Shown: positions 31,045-40,526 of the stretch, piece after piece | Layout of the letters: every line of letters begins with the position of its first letter | Numbering within the stretch: position 1 is the stretch's first letter | Origin: Schizochytrium sp. CCTCC M209059 | Taxonomy: Eukaryota > Sar > Bigyra > Thraustochytrida > Thraustochytriidae | Assembly: GCA_000818945.1 (NCBI GenBank) | Contig: KN805375.1 | Span: 292,092 to 356,091 of the forward strand | DNA length: 64,000 bases | Reading direction: 5' to 3' | Made by a program: the position numbers and the translations under genes | The notes under the pieces: model-generated | Told to the model about the DNA's origin: nothing | Seen by the model: the letters and a program-made list of their open reading frames with translations, nothing else | The model's database searches: none

Positions 31045-31070
31045 ATCGATCGATCGATCGATCGATCGAT
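31045..31070. repeat. (ATCG)6 self-complementary microsatellite
   Basis: Six ATCG units plus AT. The unit is its own reverse complement, so the tract can form a hairpin or cruciform on either strand. It lies ~50 bases before the start of the ODA-docking-like gene. Confidence 0.92.
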
Positions 31071-31122
31071 TGGTTTATGGACGTATCGGAGGCCGGCGTG
31101 TAGCCGAGCCTAGGCCACGAGG

Positions 31123-34100
31123 ATGGCTACGGCTCGAAGCCAAACGAAGCCAGGTGACGCCTCGCTCACGATTCGCGCAGGCGTAACTAAAGCACTTCGT
31201 GCATATGGAAAGCGTGAAGCACGGCAACTTCGTAAAGCACAGCGACAAGCTCGTGAGAAGGCAAGTGAGATCGGCGACCTGAGTCTCATCGAGTGTGGAT
31301 CAGGACGGGAAGACGAAGATGGACATCTTGCAGGCCTTCTTGACAATTGCGAGACTAAAGGCGTAAAGGCAAAAGTCTTTAAACACTCCATCAAAGAGGC
31401 GAGCTCCTTTTTGTTCAAGTCAAAAGGACCAAGTCTGCCCGGGCCAAGCGCTCAGGACATGCTGGCTTCACGAAGTATGATGAGCAGCACCTACAGCGGC
31501 TTGCCAAGTATTGTTATTCCGACAACCTCGACAATCGCAAAGACATCCTCTCCGCGAGCGCGGGCAAATCAAGCTCGATCGCCTTCGTCGCCAAGTTCCA
31601 AAGAGAAATATAACCTTATTCGCCCTGCGCAGTCTTCCCTTGGCAGACGTCAGCGCAATGGCACCGGTAGCAAGGAACGTGCTTTGAGTAGGAATTCTGC
31701 ATCCCAGAGGGCCGGTTCTGGAGTCCTTCAGGGAAAGCAATCCAGCTTTCTTCCTCATAATCGAAATTCACGACAGCTATCGTTTGCTGACGGAGACGCG
31801 CGACGGTCTTCTGGGAACAGAGAAGGTCCAGTGCGACCACGAATGGCATCCTTTAAAATGGGCGGAAGCCGAAAATTTAGCGCAATTGTTGGCCAGCGCA
31901 GTAACTCGTCCGTTTCGCGTGTCGAGGTTCAGCTCGCACACATGCATCATTCGTCGCTCACAGAGGAGATCGAGCGTCTTGTTCAAGAGAATGCCGACTT
32001 TGCAAGATCGCTCGCACTTCTCGAGGAAACGACCCGCAAACGCAGCGATGAGCTCGACAATGCAAGCTTGCTTCTCTCTCGCGAGGCAGAACACATGGAA
32101 AAGTGTGACGCAGATTTGCTTCAGCTCGAAACCACCTCAAATGAGCTTGCGGAGAAAGTGGCGAATGTGCGAGAGGGGCAAAGCGCGTCCCGCTTCCGGC
32201 ATCGTCAGCTGCAACGCATGGTAATGCGAGCTCAAGATGCGCGAAACGTGGCCAAGCAAAAGGCAGAAGGTTTGCAGAAATTCCTAGAGTCAAAGTCGTC
32301 TGCACACGAGGTTCGTGAACTTCAAGTCAAGCTCGCTCAGGCTCAGCAGGAGTCGGAGGTACTGGACGCAACCAAGAGCGACTTGTTGACCAAGCTAGAA
32401 GATTTTCGGGCTGAAGTGAAGAACAAGTTCGCGGAACGAGCCCGCATTCTTTCGGATCTCAAACAATTACGTATATTACAGATCGACACGGCTCTGAGAC
32501 GCAAGGAGATTACCATGCAAGCACAAGGCGTGAGTAAGAGGCAAGAACGTCGGTTGAAAAAAGCTTCGGTTGCCAACTCGAAGCGTAAGACAGTGACAGA
32601 ATCTGTTCTGGCCAACATGTCGTGCAGTCTCTCACGATACGAAAAGACTGTCCGTAAGATTCAAAAAACGACTGGCATCTGGGACGTAAACACCGTCGTG
32701 GACCGGTTCTTCTCGCAAGAATCGAAACGGACACAGTTAGAAAAAGATCTCGTCGAAGCAACGGAGCGCCGCAAACTGCTCAAGCAGCGCCTCGAGCAGT
32801 CCACAGCCCAGCTTTTGCATGCTCGAGAATATGGCGTGGAGTCCTCGGGACAGGACGTGGCGGATCTTGGGCTGCTCGAAGGCCAGGTCACGGAAAGTGG
32901 CGCCCGACTGCGCCACCAGAGAGAAAGCTTCCGGGCCTCCTACCGCCTCATCGTCGCGCTTGTAGAAGGAACTCGGACGCTGGCGAGAGGTCTGAACGCA
33001 AATGTTCCTCCAGAACTGCAGCGGGTCCTTGAAGCTGATTCATTTTCGTCGGGTTCCTTTGCAAATCAATACGCCCGACTCGCTAAAATGATGCTCGGTG
33101 ACCTATTGAGCAGGCTTGTGTATATCTTGAACCATGCTCCGGGCGCACGTGGTTCGCTCGAGAACGCCGCAGCAGATGATGCCTTTCCCCCATCGCGCGC
33201 GCGTATGCGAAGAAAGCTCTCAAATGTTTCGCAAGTGTCGGTGCAAGCACAGCAATGGGTCTTTGAGTACGCTTCGGTTGCGTCGCCCACGTCGCCTGCC
33301 TCGGCAGCGTCCCCTGGACAAGCAAGTCGGGCGATGCTTCGCGCTGCGTCGCCAACCGAGCTGCAGACCTTGCAGCAGGTAGAGCGCTCTCTCAACTCAA
33401 TACTACACAATAACATCGCCGCCCTTGGTGCGAGCAAATCCGTCGGCAATGCAAAGCCCCCTGGCAGAGGGGCAGCGGCGACGAGCGCAGGGCCGAAAGG
33501 CGAGGACCTGCGTACGAGAAATATTAGAGTGTGCTCACGGCGGGGCTCTTGGAATACACCGGACTCTTCGTTTTCGACAAGTGCGAGCAAGTTAGCCATC
33601 GCAGGGCCTCCTCATCAGGGAAAGGATCACGAGCGGGAACAGACACTCAACTCTATGCTGAAAAATATGGTGGAAACACAAGGCAAAATTACGGCTATGG
33701 ACAACGCCGAGTCCGGCAAGACCAAGCAAGACTCTGACGAGAGCTTGCGCGACAAGAAAAGTAGCAACGGTGCTGGTGGCAGCGCCGTCGCCGCTAAAAC
33801 CTCCCGTATCGCGGACAAACTGCACGACAAGGACGATGCTCTCGCTGATTCAATCGGGACCATTGATGATCTCGAGGATGTCGCTGAAGCGAAATCCTGC
33901 TTTGGTTTCCTTCGCAATAATCCACCAACGGGGGCCGAGGAGATCGCACGGTCCACAACGCGAAGCATGCGGCGTCGTTTAGATTCTGGCGAAAGGGAGG
34001 CGCCGCAGGAAGTCTTCGATGAGACGCTAAATCACAATCGCGTCTTGTTCAACTTGCTTGGGGCAAGGCGCACAGAGTTTGCGCGACCGGAAGCGATTCC

Positions 34101-34407
34101 CGCCAGGGACTTGTACAAGGACGTGATACGCTCGGACATCAAGAAGCCTTACTTCACGCGAGAGGAAATCAAATTGCTGTCTTCGCACCTCGTGAAGCAG
34201 GACTCGCAAGCAAAAACGCTGACCGAGTTGGCCGCCAAGGCTCGGGAAACGTGGCGGGAAAATGGGTCATTGCGCTCACTCGGATCGCGCGCGGGCGGCG
34301 CTTCCAAGGTTGCACTATTACCGGCGTCCGTGCTCACCGCTGCAGAGCGTCAACGCGCAGCCAAGGCCTCGTCTCCGCGCACAATTCCGAGTTCTTTCCG
34401 TCTCTAG
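31123..34407 (+). CDS. Outer-dynein-arm-docking-complex-like coiled-coil protein (CCDC63/114/151 type)
   Basis: 1094 residues, ATG at 31123. A basic, Ser-rich N-terminus (about 1-280) is followed by ~340 residues of coiled coil starting at EEIERLVQENADFARSL. Near residues 514-533 the coil is broken by IQKTTGIWDVNTVVDRFFSQ, which resembles the conserved segment of CCDC63/CCDC114/CCDC151 docking proteins (pattern F.x.I..xTG..D...V...F.xQE), followed by an L-x3-x.R.xLLKQ-type coil. The C-terminal half is low complexity with two short ordered stretches (DETLNHNRVLFNLLGARRTEF and KPYFTREEIKLLSSHL). ODA docking proteins anchor outer dynein arms to axonemal doublets, in keeping with other ciliary genes in the window. 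The length is about twice the animal proteins, so the name is a class, not an ortholog call. Confidence 0.58.
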   Translation: MATARSQTKPGDASLTIRAGVTKALRAYGKREARQLRKAQRQAREKASEIGDLSLIECGSGREDEDGHLAGLLDNCETKGVKAKVFKHSIKEASSFLFKSKGPSLPGPSAQDMLASRSMMSSTYSGLPSIVIPTTSTIAKTSSPRARANQARSPSSPSSKEKYNLIRPAQSSLGRRQRNGTGSKERALSRNSASQRAGSGVLQGKQSSFLPHNRNSRQLSFADGDARRSSGNREGPVRPRMASFKMGGSRKFSAIVGQRSNSSVSRVEVQLAHMHHSSLTEEIERLVQENADFARSLALLEETTRKRSDELDNASLLLSREAEHMEKCDADLLQLETTSNELAEKVANVREGQSASRFRHRQLQRMVMRAQDARNVAKQKAEGLQKFLESKSSAHEVRELQVKLAQAQQESEVLDATKSDLLTKLEDFRAEVKNKFAERARILSDLKQLRILQIDTALRRKEITMQAQGVSKRQERRLKKASVANSKRKTVTESVLANMSCSLSRYEKTVRKIQKTTGIWDVNTVVDRFFSQESKRTQLEKDLVEATERRKLLKQRLEQSTAQLLHAREYGVESSGQDVADLGLLEGQVTESGARLRHQRESFRASYRLIVALVEGTRTLARGLNANVPPELQRVLEADSFSSGSFANQYARLAKMMLGDLLSRLVYILNHAPGARGSLENAAADDAFPPSRARMRRKLSNVSQVSVQAQQWVFEYASVASPTSPASAASPGQASRAMLRAASPTELQTLQQVERSLNSILHNNIAALGASKSVGNAKPPGRGAAATSAGPKGEDLRTRNIRVCSRRGSWNTPDSSFSTSASKLAIAGPPHQGKDHEREQTLNSMLKNMVETQGKITAMDNAESGKTKQDSDESLRDKKSSNGAGGSAVAAKTSRIADKLHDKDDALADSIGTIDDLEDVAEAKSCFGFLRNNPPTGAEEIARSTTRSMRRRLDSGEREAPQEVFDETLNHNRVLFNLLGARRTEFARPEAIPARDLYKDVIRSDIKKPYFTREEIKLLSSHLVKQDSQAKTLTELAAKARETWRENGSLRSLGSRAGGASKVALLPASVLTAAERQRAAKASSPRTIPSSFRL

Positions 34408-35108
34408 CAGTCTCTAGCCCTCTGGCCATTTTTCGTGAAGTGAAAAATGGGTTGTGCACAAAGAGGCGTTACGGGCACCAGCAACAGTGACTCCGACTCG
34501 GACTGTGGCCGTAGCTCGGACTCCCCTAGAACTCTGAGCTGCCATGACTTGAACTTTAATCTGGAGTCTGAGCCCGGGTCGTCTGAGCTACGCGAGTTTA
34601 CTGAGCCACGTGAGTCTGTTCGCTTTCTTGTTGCTCCTCCAGTTGCGTCGAGAGCGCAGCCACATCAAGGCGCTGTGCTGCATTCCAGACGACTATAGGA
34701 AAAGTGATAAATGTTTTCCTTTGTTTTCCATGTTTTCGTTTTTCTCACCTCGAGTTCTTATCAAGTTCTGTTTCTACGCGCACACCTTGCAGGCCCGTGG
34801 AACTCTCCCCGCGCGGGGCCAGGTGGTTAAGGGGGAAGAAGAGGGCGACCGTGAGTGAATGACCCGCTGCAAAAGTGCATTCTAAGATCTCCATTTGTTG
34901 ATCATCTCGGCAAGGCAGGAAGCGGGCCAAAGCGGCTCTGCTCTTGTTTGCTCGTTCACGCACGCGCACGCGCACGCGCACACGCACGCGCACACGCACA
35001 CGCACACGCACACGCTTGCGCGCTCGCACGCGAAGTACGTGCCAGTGTATACTACTTGTAGTGCTGTAGAAAGAAAAACGAGGAGGGCAAACCCTTTGAT
35101 CCGAGAAG
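34408..35108. other. Intergenic region with CACGCG/CACACG tract
   Basis: About 700 bases between two plus-strand genes. A short frame starting MGCAQRG begins at 34447, only 39 bases after the upstream stop, so it probably lies in that gene's 3' UTR. A (CACGCG)n/(CACACG)n tract runs 34957-35014, about 95 bases before the next ATG. Confidence 0.55.
34957..35014 (+). repeat. Compound CACGCG/CACACG repeat
   Basis: Alternating purine-pyrimidine (CACGCG then CACACG) over ~58 bases; a possible Z-DNA-forming tract in the promoter of the Cys/Ser-rich gene. Confidence 0.85.
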
Positions 35109-35789
35109 ATGCCCAACGAAATGTCAGCGCACCTGTACAAGGATGGCCACGTGACACATGACTGGCAGCAAACGCAGTTTCTACAGAAAGCCTTTCGTAC
35201 TGAAGACGCGCTTCGCGAAGAGGTAGAGCGCTATGGACAAGTTCGACCCAAGAGAAATCGCATGCTTGACTGGAACGATGGCGAAAGCGCTCGATCGTCG
35301 GGAAGAAGCAACATGATTTCGTCACGGAAATTCCAGAGCCCCTCCGCACGACAAAGCGCGAGATCTTCGGCACGGGGATCATGCTCGACATGCAGCTGTG
35401 GCTGCAGTCACACGGGCCGATACTCGACAGCAAGATCCGGCATGTCGTCGCGAAGATCAGGATCCTGCCGGAGCAGCATCATTTCGTCTGAATGCTCGAG
35501 CTTTTGCAGCTGCGATTGCCACAGCGACAGCGGCTGGTCGGACGCGATCTCGACGGGCCGTAGTTCTGCACTTTTCACGGGGCGAACAGATTCAACACGT
35601 CGCGTGGACTCTCTGCTTGCACGAAAACGCCGTTTGGAAGCCCAACTCGAGGCGCTCGAAGAAGAACTTCAGGAAAATGAGGTGTTGTCTTCTTCCACAG
35701 CGCCTTCGGCGCGATCCCTGCGAAGCACGGGTAGCAAGACGACGGGTAGCAAGACGAGTAGCGTATCGAGCAACAAAAATCCAAACTGA
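35109..35789 (+). CDS. Cys/Ser-rich protein with twin CxCxC motifs
   Basis: 226 residues, ATG at 35109. The N-terminal 60 residues look ordered (HDWQQTQFLQKAFRTEDAL, REEVERYGQVRPKRNRMLDW). Residues 60-160 are Ser/Arg-rich and hold two similar clusters: C92-x2-C95-x-C97-x-C99-x-H101 and C129-x3-C133-x-C135-x-C137-H138. These could bind a metal or become S-acylated. A coiled coil (LLARKRRLEAQLEALEEELQENE) follows and the tail is Ser/Thr-rich. I do not recognise the family; the Cys spacing is unlike a zinc finger or metallothionein. It is 3' to the ODA-like gene and convergent with KIFBP. Confidence 0.62.
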   Translation: MPNEMSAHLYKDGHVTHDWQQTQFLQKAFRTEDALREEVERYGQVRPKRNRMLDWNDGESARSSGRSNMISSRKFQSPSARQSARSSARGSCSTCSCGCSHTGRYSTARSGMSSRRSGSCRSSIISSECSSFCSCDCHSDSGWSDAISTGRSSALFTGRTDSTRRVDSLLARKRRLEAQLEALEEELQENEVLSSSTAPSARSLRSTGSKTTGSKTSSVSSNKNPN

Positions 35790-35916
35790 AACAGCCCAAC
35801 AAGATTTAATATGATAGGAGTTAGGCCTAGACCCTATGTGCTTTTCCAAGAAAAAAAGAAAGAAAAATAAACGTGTCAACGATGTATCCCGCAGACCTCG
35901 TCCTTCGTGTCTATGC

Positions 35917-37899
35917 TCAGAAAGCGAGAGCTCCCCCGTTCATATTTTGAAGATGATCGATTTGCTGTGGTACGAGCTCCGCGATATCCTCGCAGATTTG
36001 CCTCTCCGTCTTGAAGGCCTGCGAGTCGGCTGCAAGACGCTCGGAGGCAAGCTTGCTCGTAAGCTTGGCATACTTGACCTGTTCCTGGAGAAAGAGCACG
36101 CGTGCCGGGACCGAGCGAGGGTCAGGGGGAATCATTGACTTGAAGGCATGCATGGTCCAAAAGTGCGCGCTGAGGTACGGAAGCGTGTACTCCTCGCCCG
36201 TTTCTTCATCACTCGAGCTTGCCTTGTCCTTGGCTTCGGCTTCTTCAAACATTTTGCTAAAATGGCCATAGTAGCGAACCATTTTCATCGCCCACTGATT
36301 GACCTTTTTGATCATGGCAGGTTGGAGAGAGAGCATCCACGCATCAGACTGAACCTTGGCTGATGCGCGCGCCAATGTCAGCTGCGAGTTCAGTGCAAGA
36401 TGGGCAATGCTACCGAGCTCAAAGGCAATCTCCTGGTGCTCTTTAAGGTAAACTTCGGGGTTGAGATCATCGAGAAGGTCGGCGAGAAGCTTTTCTCGCC
36501 GACCATGCATGGCCACGAGGCGCTTTGGGTCGGTCTCAAAGGCCGCAAGATCCTTGTACAGGCCGCTTTGCGACTGAAGGATCCCAAGATGCGCAGTGAC
36601 GTAGCCGTCGAGTACGTAAAAGCGTTTGGCCTGCACAAAGCACGTGTTGGCCACATTAAAGAGCTCGCGCGCAGCCTCGAACGTGGCCACTTCCTGTGCT
36701 GCAGGCACGCAAATATCCTCGTTTTCACGTTTGTCGAGCGACTTACTCGGGTCAAAACAAGTTTGCTCGTCAATGCTGGCCCATGCGTCCGGCAGATAGG
36801 CTTCCACGGGCTCGTTCTCCTCGCGAGCGTCGCGTACTGCAGATGCAATTCGAAGCACCTGGGCGTACATGTTTCCTTTAGCCTGTAAAAGGTCCGCTCG
36901 GACCTGTTCAAATTGCTCACCACTCTGTTTACTATCATCGAGATCATCCAGAGCACGTCCTGCAGCGCAGACGCAGTGCGCAGCAATTCGCGTTTGACCG
37001 CGCTGAAGAAAGTAAGAGGCTAGACCAAATGCGTTGGTGATCCACGAGAAGGGTTCGTACGAATGTCTCAAGATGTGCTGACGGTAGAGAGTCTTACCGC
37101 AGAGTTCGGCCGACGCGCCGGCATTTCCCGCTGTCGCCTCTACCTGTGCAAGGAAGAAAAGCGTGCTCGTGTATTCTGGAAGACGTGCATCTGAGCCAAA
37201 GCGTGCCTCGCAAATGGCGCGGGCGCGGCGGAGAAAACGCCTTGCACGTCTATCACCGTCTGCACGATGTGACCACAGAACACCGAGAAAGTTATAGCCG
37301 CTCACAAGATGTTGGATGGCGACGTCCGCGAGGCCGTCGCGAACCTTGCATTCACATGTTGCGATCTCTGATTCTTCGTCACAAGCCTCCTGATTTGCGG
37401 GAGCAGGATCCTGGTCTTCTTTGTCAAAGATGGCAACAAGTGCGTTCCATGCTTTGGGGCCCTCGATGACCTCGGCGCCTTTACGCATGCTACGCTCGCC
37501 ATCGGTGTTTTCTTCAGTCAGATACAAATTGACGCCAATGCGAATGTCGAGCATGGCCATTTCGAGGCGCGTTCTGTCCGGGTCATTTGACGACGCATTC
37601 GCTGACTCCTCTCTCGATGCAGCATCTTTCTTGTCCTGGATTTTCGAGAGCGTTTCGCGTGCGTTTTCAAGAACTTTTCGGGCCGCATACTTGGCCTTGT
37701 ATGGCTCTGTCGCCGGACTGGGCTCGCACTCTGCCTGATCGGCATCGCGAACCGCCTTTTGAAACAAATCTGAACAGCTACTGAGGAGCCTGTCCTCCTC
37801 TGTGCAATCGTTCTGGTCTTTGCGCTCTGTCTCGAGCTCGCTGGCGTCGGGGTACTTGTTGTCGGACGTTGGCGGCACTTCAACGCCATCGGGCTCCAT
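35917..37899 (-). CDS. KIFBP: KIF-binding protein (KIFBP/KBP)
   Basis: 660 residues from the ATG at 37899; a GTG three codons upstream is not used. Human KIFBP is 621 residues. The C-terminal half gives the match: FEAARELFNVANTCFVQAKRF, YVLDGYVTAHLGILQSQSGL, LAAFETDPKRLVAMHGRRE and LLDDLNPEVYL correspond to the KIFBP signature of TPR-like helices around the FxxxDGYVTDHI and DLNPxYYL segments. Mid-protein SGYNFLGVLWSHRADGD and LFFLAQVEAT-type segments also fit. KIFBP binds kinesin motor domains (for example KIF1 and kinesin-12/15 families) and blocks microtubule binding. It belongs with the cilium/microtubule genes of this window. Residues ~60-110 and 155-175 are low-complexity and could be lineage-specific loops. 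Confidence 0.88.
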   Translation of the reverse strand: MEPDGVEVPPTSDNKYPDASELETERKDQNDCTEEDRLLSSCSDLFQKAVRDADQAECEPSPATEPYKAKYAARKVLENARETLSKIQDKKDAASREESANASSNDPDRTRLEMAMLDIRIGVNLYLTEENTDGERSMRKGAEVIEGPKAWNALVAIFDKEDQDPAPANQEACDEESEIATCECKVRDGLADVAIQHLVSGYNFLGVLWSHRADGDRRARRFLRRARAICEARFGSDARLPEYTSTLFFLAQVEATAGNAGASAELCGKTLYRQHILRHSYEPFSWITNAFGLASYFLQRGQTRIAAHCVCAAGRALDDLDDSKQSGEQFEQVRADLLQAKGNMYAQVLRIASAVRDAREENEPVEAYLPDAWASIDEQTCFDPSKSLDKRENEDICVPAAQEVATFEAARELFNVANTCFVQAKRFYVLDGYVTAHLGILQSQSGLYKDLAAFETDPKRLVAMHGRREKLLADLLDDLNPEVYLKEHQEIAFELGSIAHLALNSQLTLARASAKVQSDAWMLSLQPAMIKKVNQWAMKMVRYYGHFSKMFEEAEAKDKASSSDEETGEEYTLPYLSAHFWTMHAFKSMIPPDPRSVPARVLFLQEQVKYAKLTSKLASERLAADSQAFKTERQICEDIAELVPQQIDHLQNMNGGALAF

Positions 37900-38348
37900 C
37901 CTTTTCACGCGCTTCCTCGAACCTCGAGACTCACGCGAAACCTTTGGTTAGCGTGAGCAGGTGCCACGCGCGCGGAAATCGGCACCCTTTGCACCGCTTC
38001 GTGTGTAAACCCAGTATACCCTTTCTTTGATCAGGGTTGGTTCGCGACAGCGTTTTGCCGGACCGTGTTCTCGCGCGCCGTCTACGCGCGCCAAAAAGGA
38101 AATCTGGCAGAGAAGCACGGCCGCTTTGTAACGCTCTCTGCAAAGTGAAGAATGCATTCGCCCCAAGTGAAGAATAGACGCCACAAGCGGTCTGCTCGAA
38201 GCGACGGTTTTTCGATTGATCAGTCAGTCATTCGCAGCCTGAGTAGCAGCAACAGGGAAGACAATCAGGCAACGTGCGAGCCCGCAGACGGACGGCTCGC
38301 GAGGGCGGGCGGGCGGAGCCTGCCGACCGGCCGCAGCGACGTGCCGCG
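37900..38348. other. Divergent promoter between KIFBP and APC11
   Basis: About 450 bases containing the 5' regions of both genes; no repeat or other gene of note. Confidence 0.6.
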
Positions 38349-38847
38349 ATGCGCGTTCGAGTGAAAAAGTGGCAGGCCGTGGCCAACTGGAAGTGGAACG
38401 TGGACGACGATGTCTGTGGCATCTGCAGGTACGTGAACGCACAAGAAAAAACAAAGAACGGGCTTTGCTGCCAAACATCTCGAAGAAGCGCCGCGTAGCT
38501 ACGCATATTGACCAGTGGATGGCACTTTTACCCTAGATGGGTTCTGATCGGAACATATTGCTTGTAAACTTGTCTGCATGCTGGGAATGAACTCGGCTCG
38601 AAACCTTTCTCAATGGATGGACAAACTAACACGCTGGCCTCTTTGCTTTGTCTGGCGCCTCGAACGCAGAATGCCCTTTGACGCATGTTGCCCGGACTGT
38701 AATGTGCCAGGAGATGAGTGCCCGCCCGTGTGGGGTGAGTGCAACCACGCGTTTCACATGCATTGCATTGTAAAGTGGATTGAATCGCAGCAAAACGCAC
38801 GGCAACAGTGTCCCATGTGTCGCGCAGATTGGGTTTTCCGCAATTGA
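38349..38847 (+). CDS. ANAPC11: Anaphase-promoting complex subunit 11 (RING-H2), two exons
   Basis: Exons 38349-38428 and 38670-38847 join in an AG|A arginine codon to give 85 residues (human APC11: 84). Exon 1 encodes MRVRVKKWQAVANWKWNVDD through VCGIC; exon 2 resumes RMPFDACCPDCNVPGDECP. The chain contains the APC11 RING-H2 set: CGIC, CCPDC, the CPPVWGECNHAFHMHCI segment and CPMCRADWVF. The segment VANWKWN and the PGDECP loop are specific to APC11 rather than to RBX1. APC11 is the catalytic RING of APC/C, recruiting E2s for ubiquitination of mitotic cyclins and securin. The spacing of the Cys/His ligands is as in the family and nothing is missing. Confidence 0.96.
38429..38669 (+). other. 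Spliceosomal intron in APC11
   Basis: 241 bases, from GTACGTG to CGAACGCAG. Its position, in the arginine codon after CGIC, restores the family's CGICR-x-x-F-x-x-CCPDC order. Confidence 0.93.
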
Positions 38848-39383
38848 AAAAAGCATCCAAGAGGGCCATGGGAAGCTACCCACGGCTACGATCTGCGGAT
38901 GAATACAAGTGCATATTACGCCATCTGACGGAGTGGTGCAAGACTATGCGTGTTCGGGCATTGCAAAGAAGATCGCAATGTACAATGTTATCATCAAAAC
39001 ACATTGAGTGAGACTCCATGCAATACGGGTCTTTGCTTCCTTCACTCCCCCCTCAATGTCACTCTTTCTTGATGCAATCATTTGTTCGAGAATCGACTTT
39101 ATAGGTTCGGGGGTTCCAGCCAGCATTGCTGGAAAGTTTCCGTATGGTTTTTCTTTTTTTTTCTTCAAACAAACGATGGCTGCGGACACACAAAAGCTCA
39201 CATGTTAACTTTTCCTCAAAAGGAATGCGCGTCTGTGCTGTGCATACGCAAAGAAGCAGATCGACCGACAGTTGTTAGACGGAGAAGGGCGTTAGGGCTG
39301 TGGTCTGACAAGGTCCAGCCAAGCACGCTTAAACTTCCTCGTAATAGGCAGGCCCGTAAGGTCGAAAGAATGGAATGTAACAT
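38848..39383. other. Convergent intergenic region
   Basis: 3' flanks of APC11 and RFC2. It contains a short T-tract near 39150-39162. A minus-strand frame of ~60 residues with one hydrophobic helix (38944-39126) is possible but unsupported. Confidence 0.5.
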
Positions 39384-40526
39384 CTACTTTTTCTCACTGG
39401 GTGATGCCAGGGCACAAAGCCGCGCAAGTAGACCCGAAAGCTGAAGATTGGATTGCATGCCTTCCAACACACGCATGTGAGTAATACCAATCTCGCGAAT
39501 GAAGCTGAGCTTGAGGGGCTCGGGCATACTCTGGGCCTTGCAGACCTTGAAAAAGGTGTTGATGAGATCCGCGGCGGCGTAGCCATGCTGGTAGAGAGAG
39601 TCTAATTTCTCCGTGGCATTATCCACGTCGCCTTTGATGCAATCCTGCAAAATGCCAGTGACCACGCCGGGATGAGGCTGATCACAGACACGAAAGACAT
39701 TGGTGTCCGAGAGTGTGCCAAAGCCGGCGTGCGTCGACTGCAGGTTGTTCAGAGCGTTACGCATGTCACCCTCGGCAGTAAAGATGATGGCTTCGAAACC
39801 CTTTTCTGTGGTGGCAATTTGCTCTTGCGCACAGACATACTTGATGCGCTCAAGAATGTCAACGTCACTGAGACGCGAATAGCGCAGAATGGCACAGCGA
39901 CTCTGGATAGGCTCGATGATCTTGGAAGAAGTGTTGCAAGCGAGGGCAAATCGCGTCGTACTCGCATAAAGTTCCATGGTACGACGCAGCGCTTGCTGTG
40001 CTGCCGAAGTCATGCTGTCGGCCTCATCGAGAATGATGATTTTATGAGCACCTCGCGGCAGCGTCACTTTCTTTTGTGCAAAGGATTTAATTTTATTGCG
40101 CACCACATTGATGCCACGGTCGTCCGATGCATTTAGTTCCAGCACCGCCTCTTTGTACGCAGGTCCGAGCATCTCGTGCGCGAGCGCAAGAATACTCGTC
40201 GTCTTGCCAGTCCCCGGGGGCCCGGCGATGATGATGTTTGGGAGGTTGCCTTGTTTTGCAATGACTGCAAGTCGCTTCACCGTTTCCTGGTTGCCCACAA
40301 TGTCTTGGAGCTACGCGGTCGATTGTTCAAGCAATTCCTATTGCGTCAGTCTACGTTTTTCCCAATTTTTCTCCTGACCAAGTAAAAGCAGGTCAAGCGG
40401 CTACCCAAGAGCACGTACCTTTCGCGGCCTGTACTTTTCCACCCATGGCATTTCGGGAGGCCGCATCGCCATCGCAGAAAAGCTGCTCGTTCCCTTTGAC
40501 GAGCTCGAGCTGCTTGAGCTCGTCAT
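39384..40526 (-). CDS. RFC2: Replication factor C small subunit 2 (clamp loader), two exons
   Basis: Exon 1 is 40526-40419 (36 residues) and exon 2 is 40310-39384; they join in phase 0 to give 344 residues, restoring MPWVEKYRPRK|LQDIVGNQ, the hallmark RFC box II start (PWVEKYRP). The exon-2 frame alone would begin at a GTG. The order of motifs is typical of RFC2 (yeast Rfc4): GPPGTGKTT (66-74), LELNASDDRGI, KIIILDEADSM (Walker B), then ALRRTMELY, the SRC motif (QSRCAILRY), and DMRNALNNLQST. The C-terminal collar FIREIGITHMRVLEGMQ is also present. RFC opens PCNA and loads it at primer ends. Residues 1-24 contain a polyserine run (SSSSSSSSK), longer than in animals. Confidence 0.95.
40311..40418 (-). 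other. Spliceosomal intron in RFC2
   Basis: 108 bases on the minus strand, GTACGTGCTC to CGCGTAG, with a C/T-poor acceptor. It separates PRK from LQDIVG at a phase-0 boundary. Confidence 0.92.

Larger units (their letters stand above)
30222..31122. other. Divergent promoter region with purine-rich, (TGCG)n and (ATCG)n tracts
   Basis: About 900 bases between a minus- and a plus-strand gene. It holds AAGAAAGAAAG-type purine text (30884-30940), (TGCG)n near 30959-30997 and (ATCG)6 at 31045-31070, the last ending ~50 bases before the plus-strand ATG. No gene recognised. Confidence 0.6.

Noticed and set aside
34447..34698. 83-codon frame starting MGCAQRG (myristoylation-like), with a possible 33-base GT-AG intron
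   Set aside because: It begins 39 bases after the stop of the upstream plus-strand gene, so it is probably in its 3' UTR; composition is Ser-rich and nothing is conserved. The putative intron is too short to trust.
38944..39201. Minus-strand frame of 85 codons with one hydrophobic helix
   Set aside because: It starts at a GTG; the internal ATG gives only 60 residues inside a convergent 3' region, with no known family.
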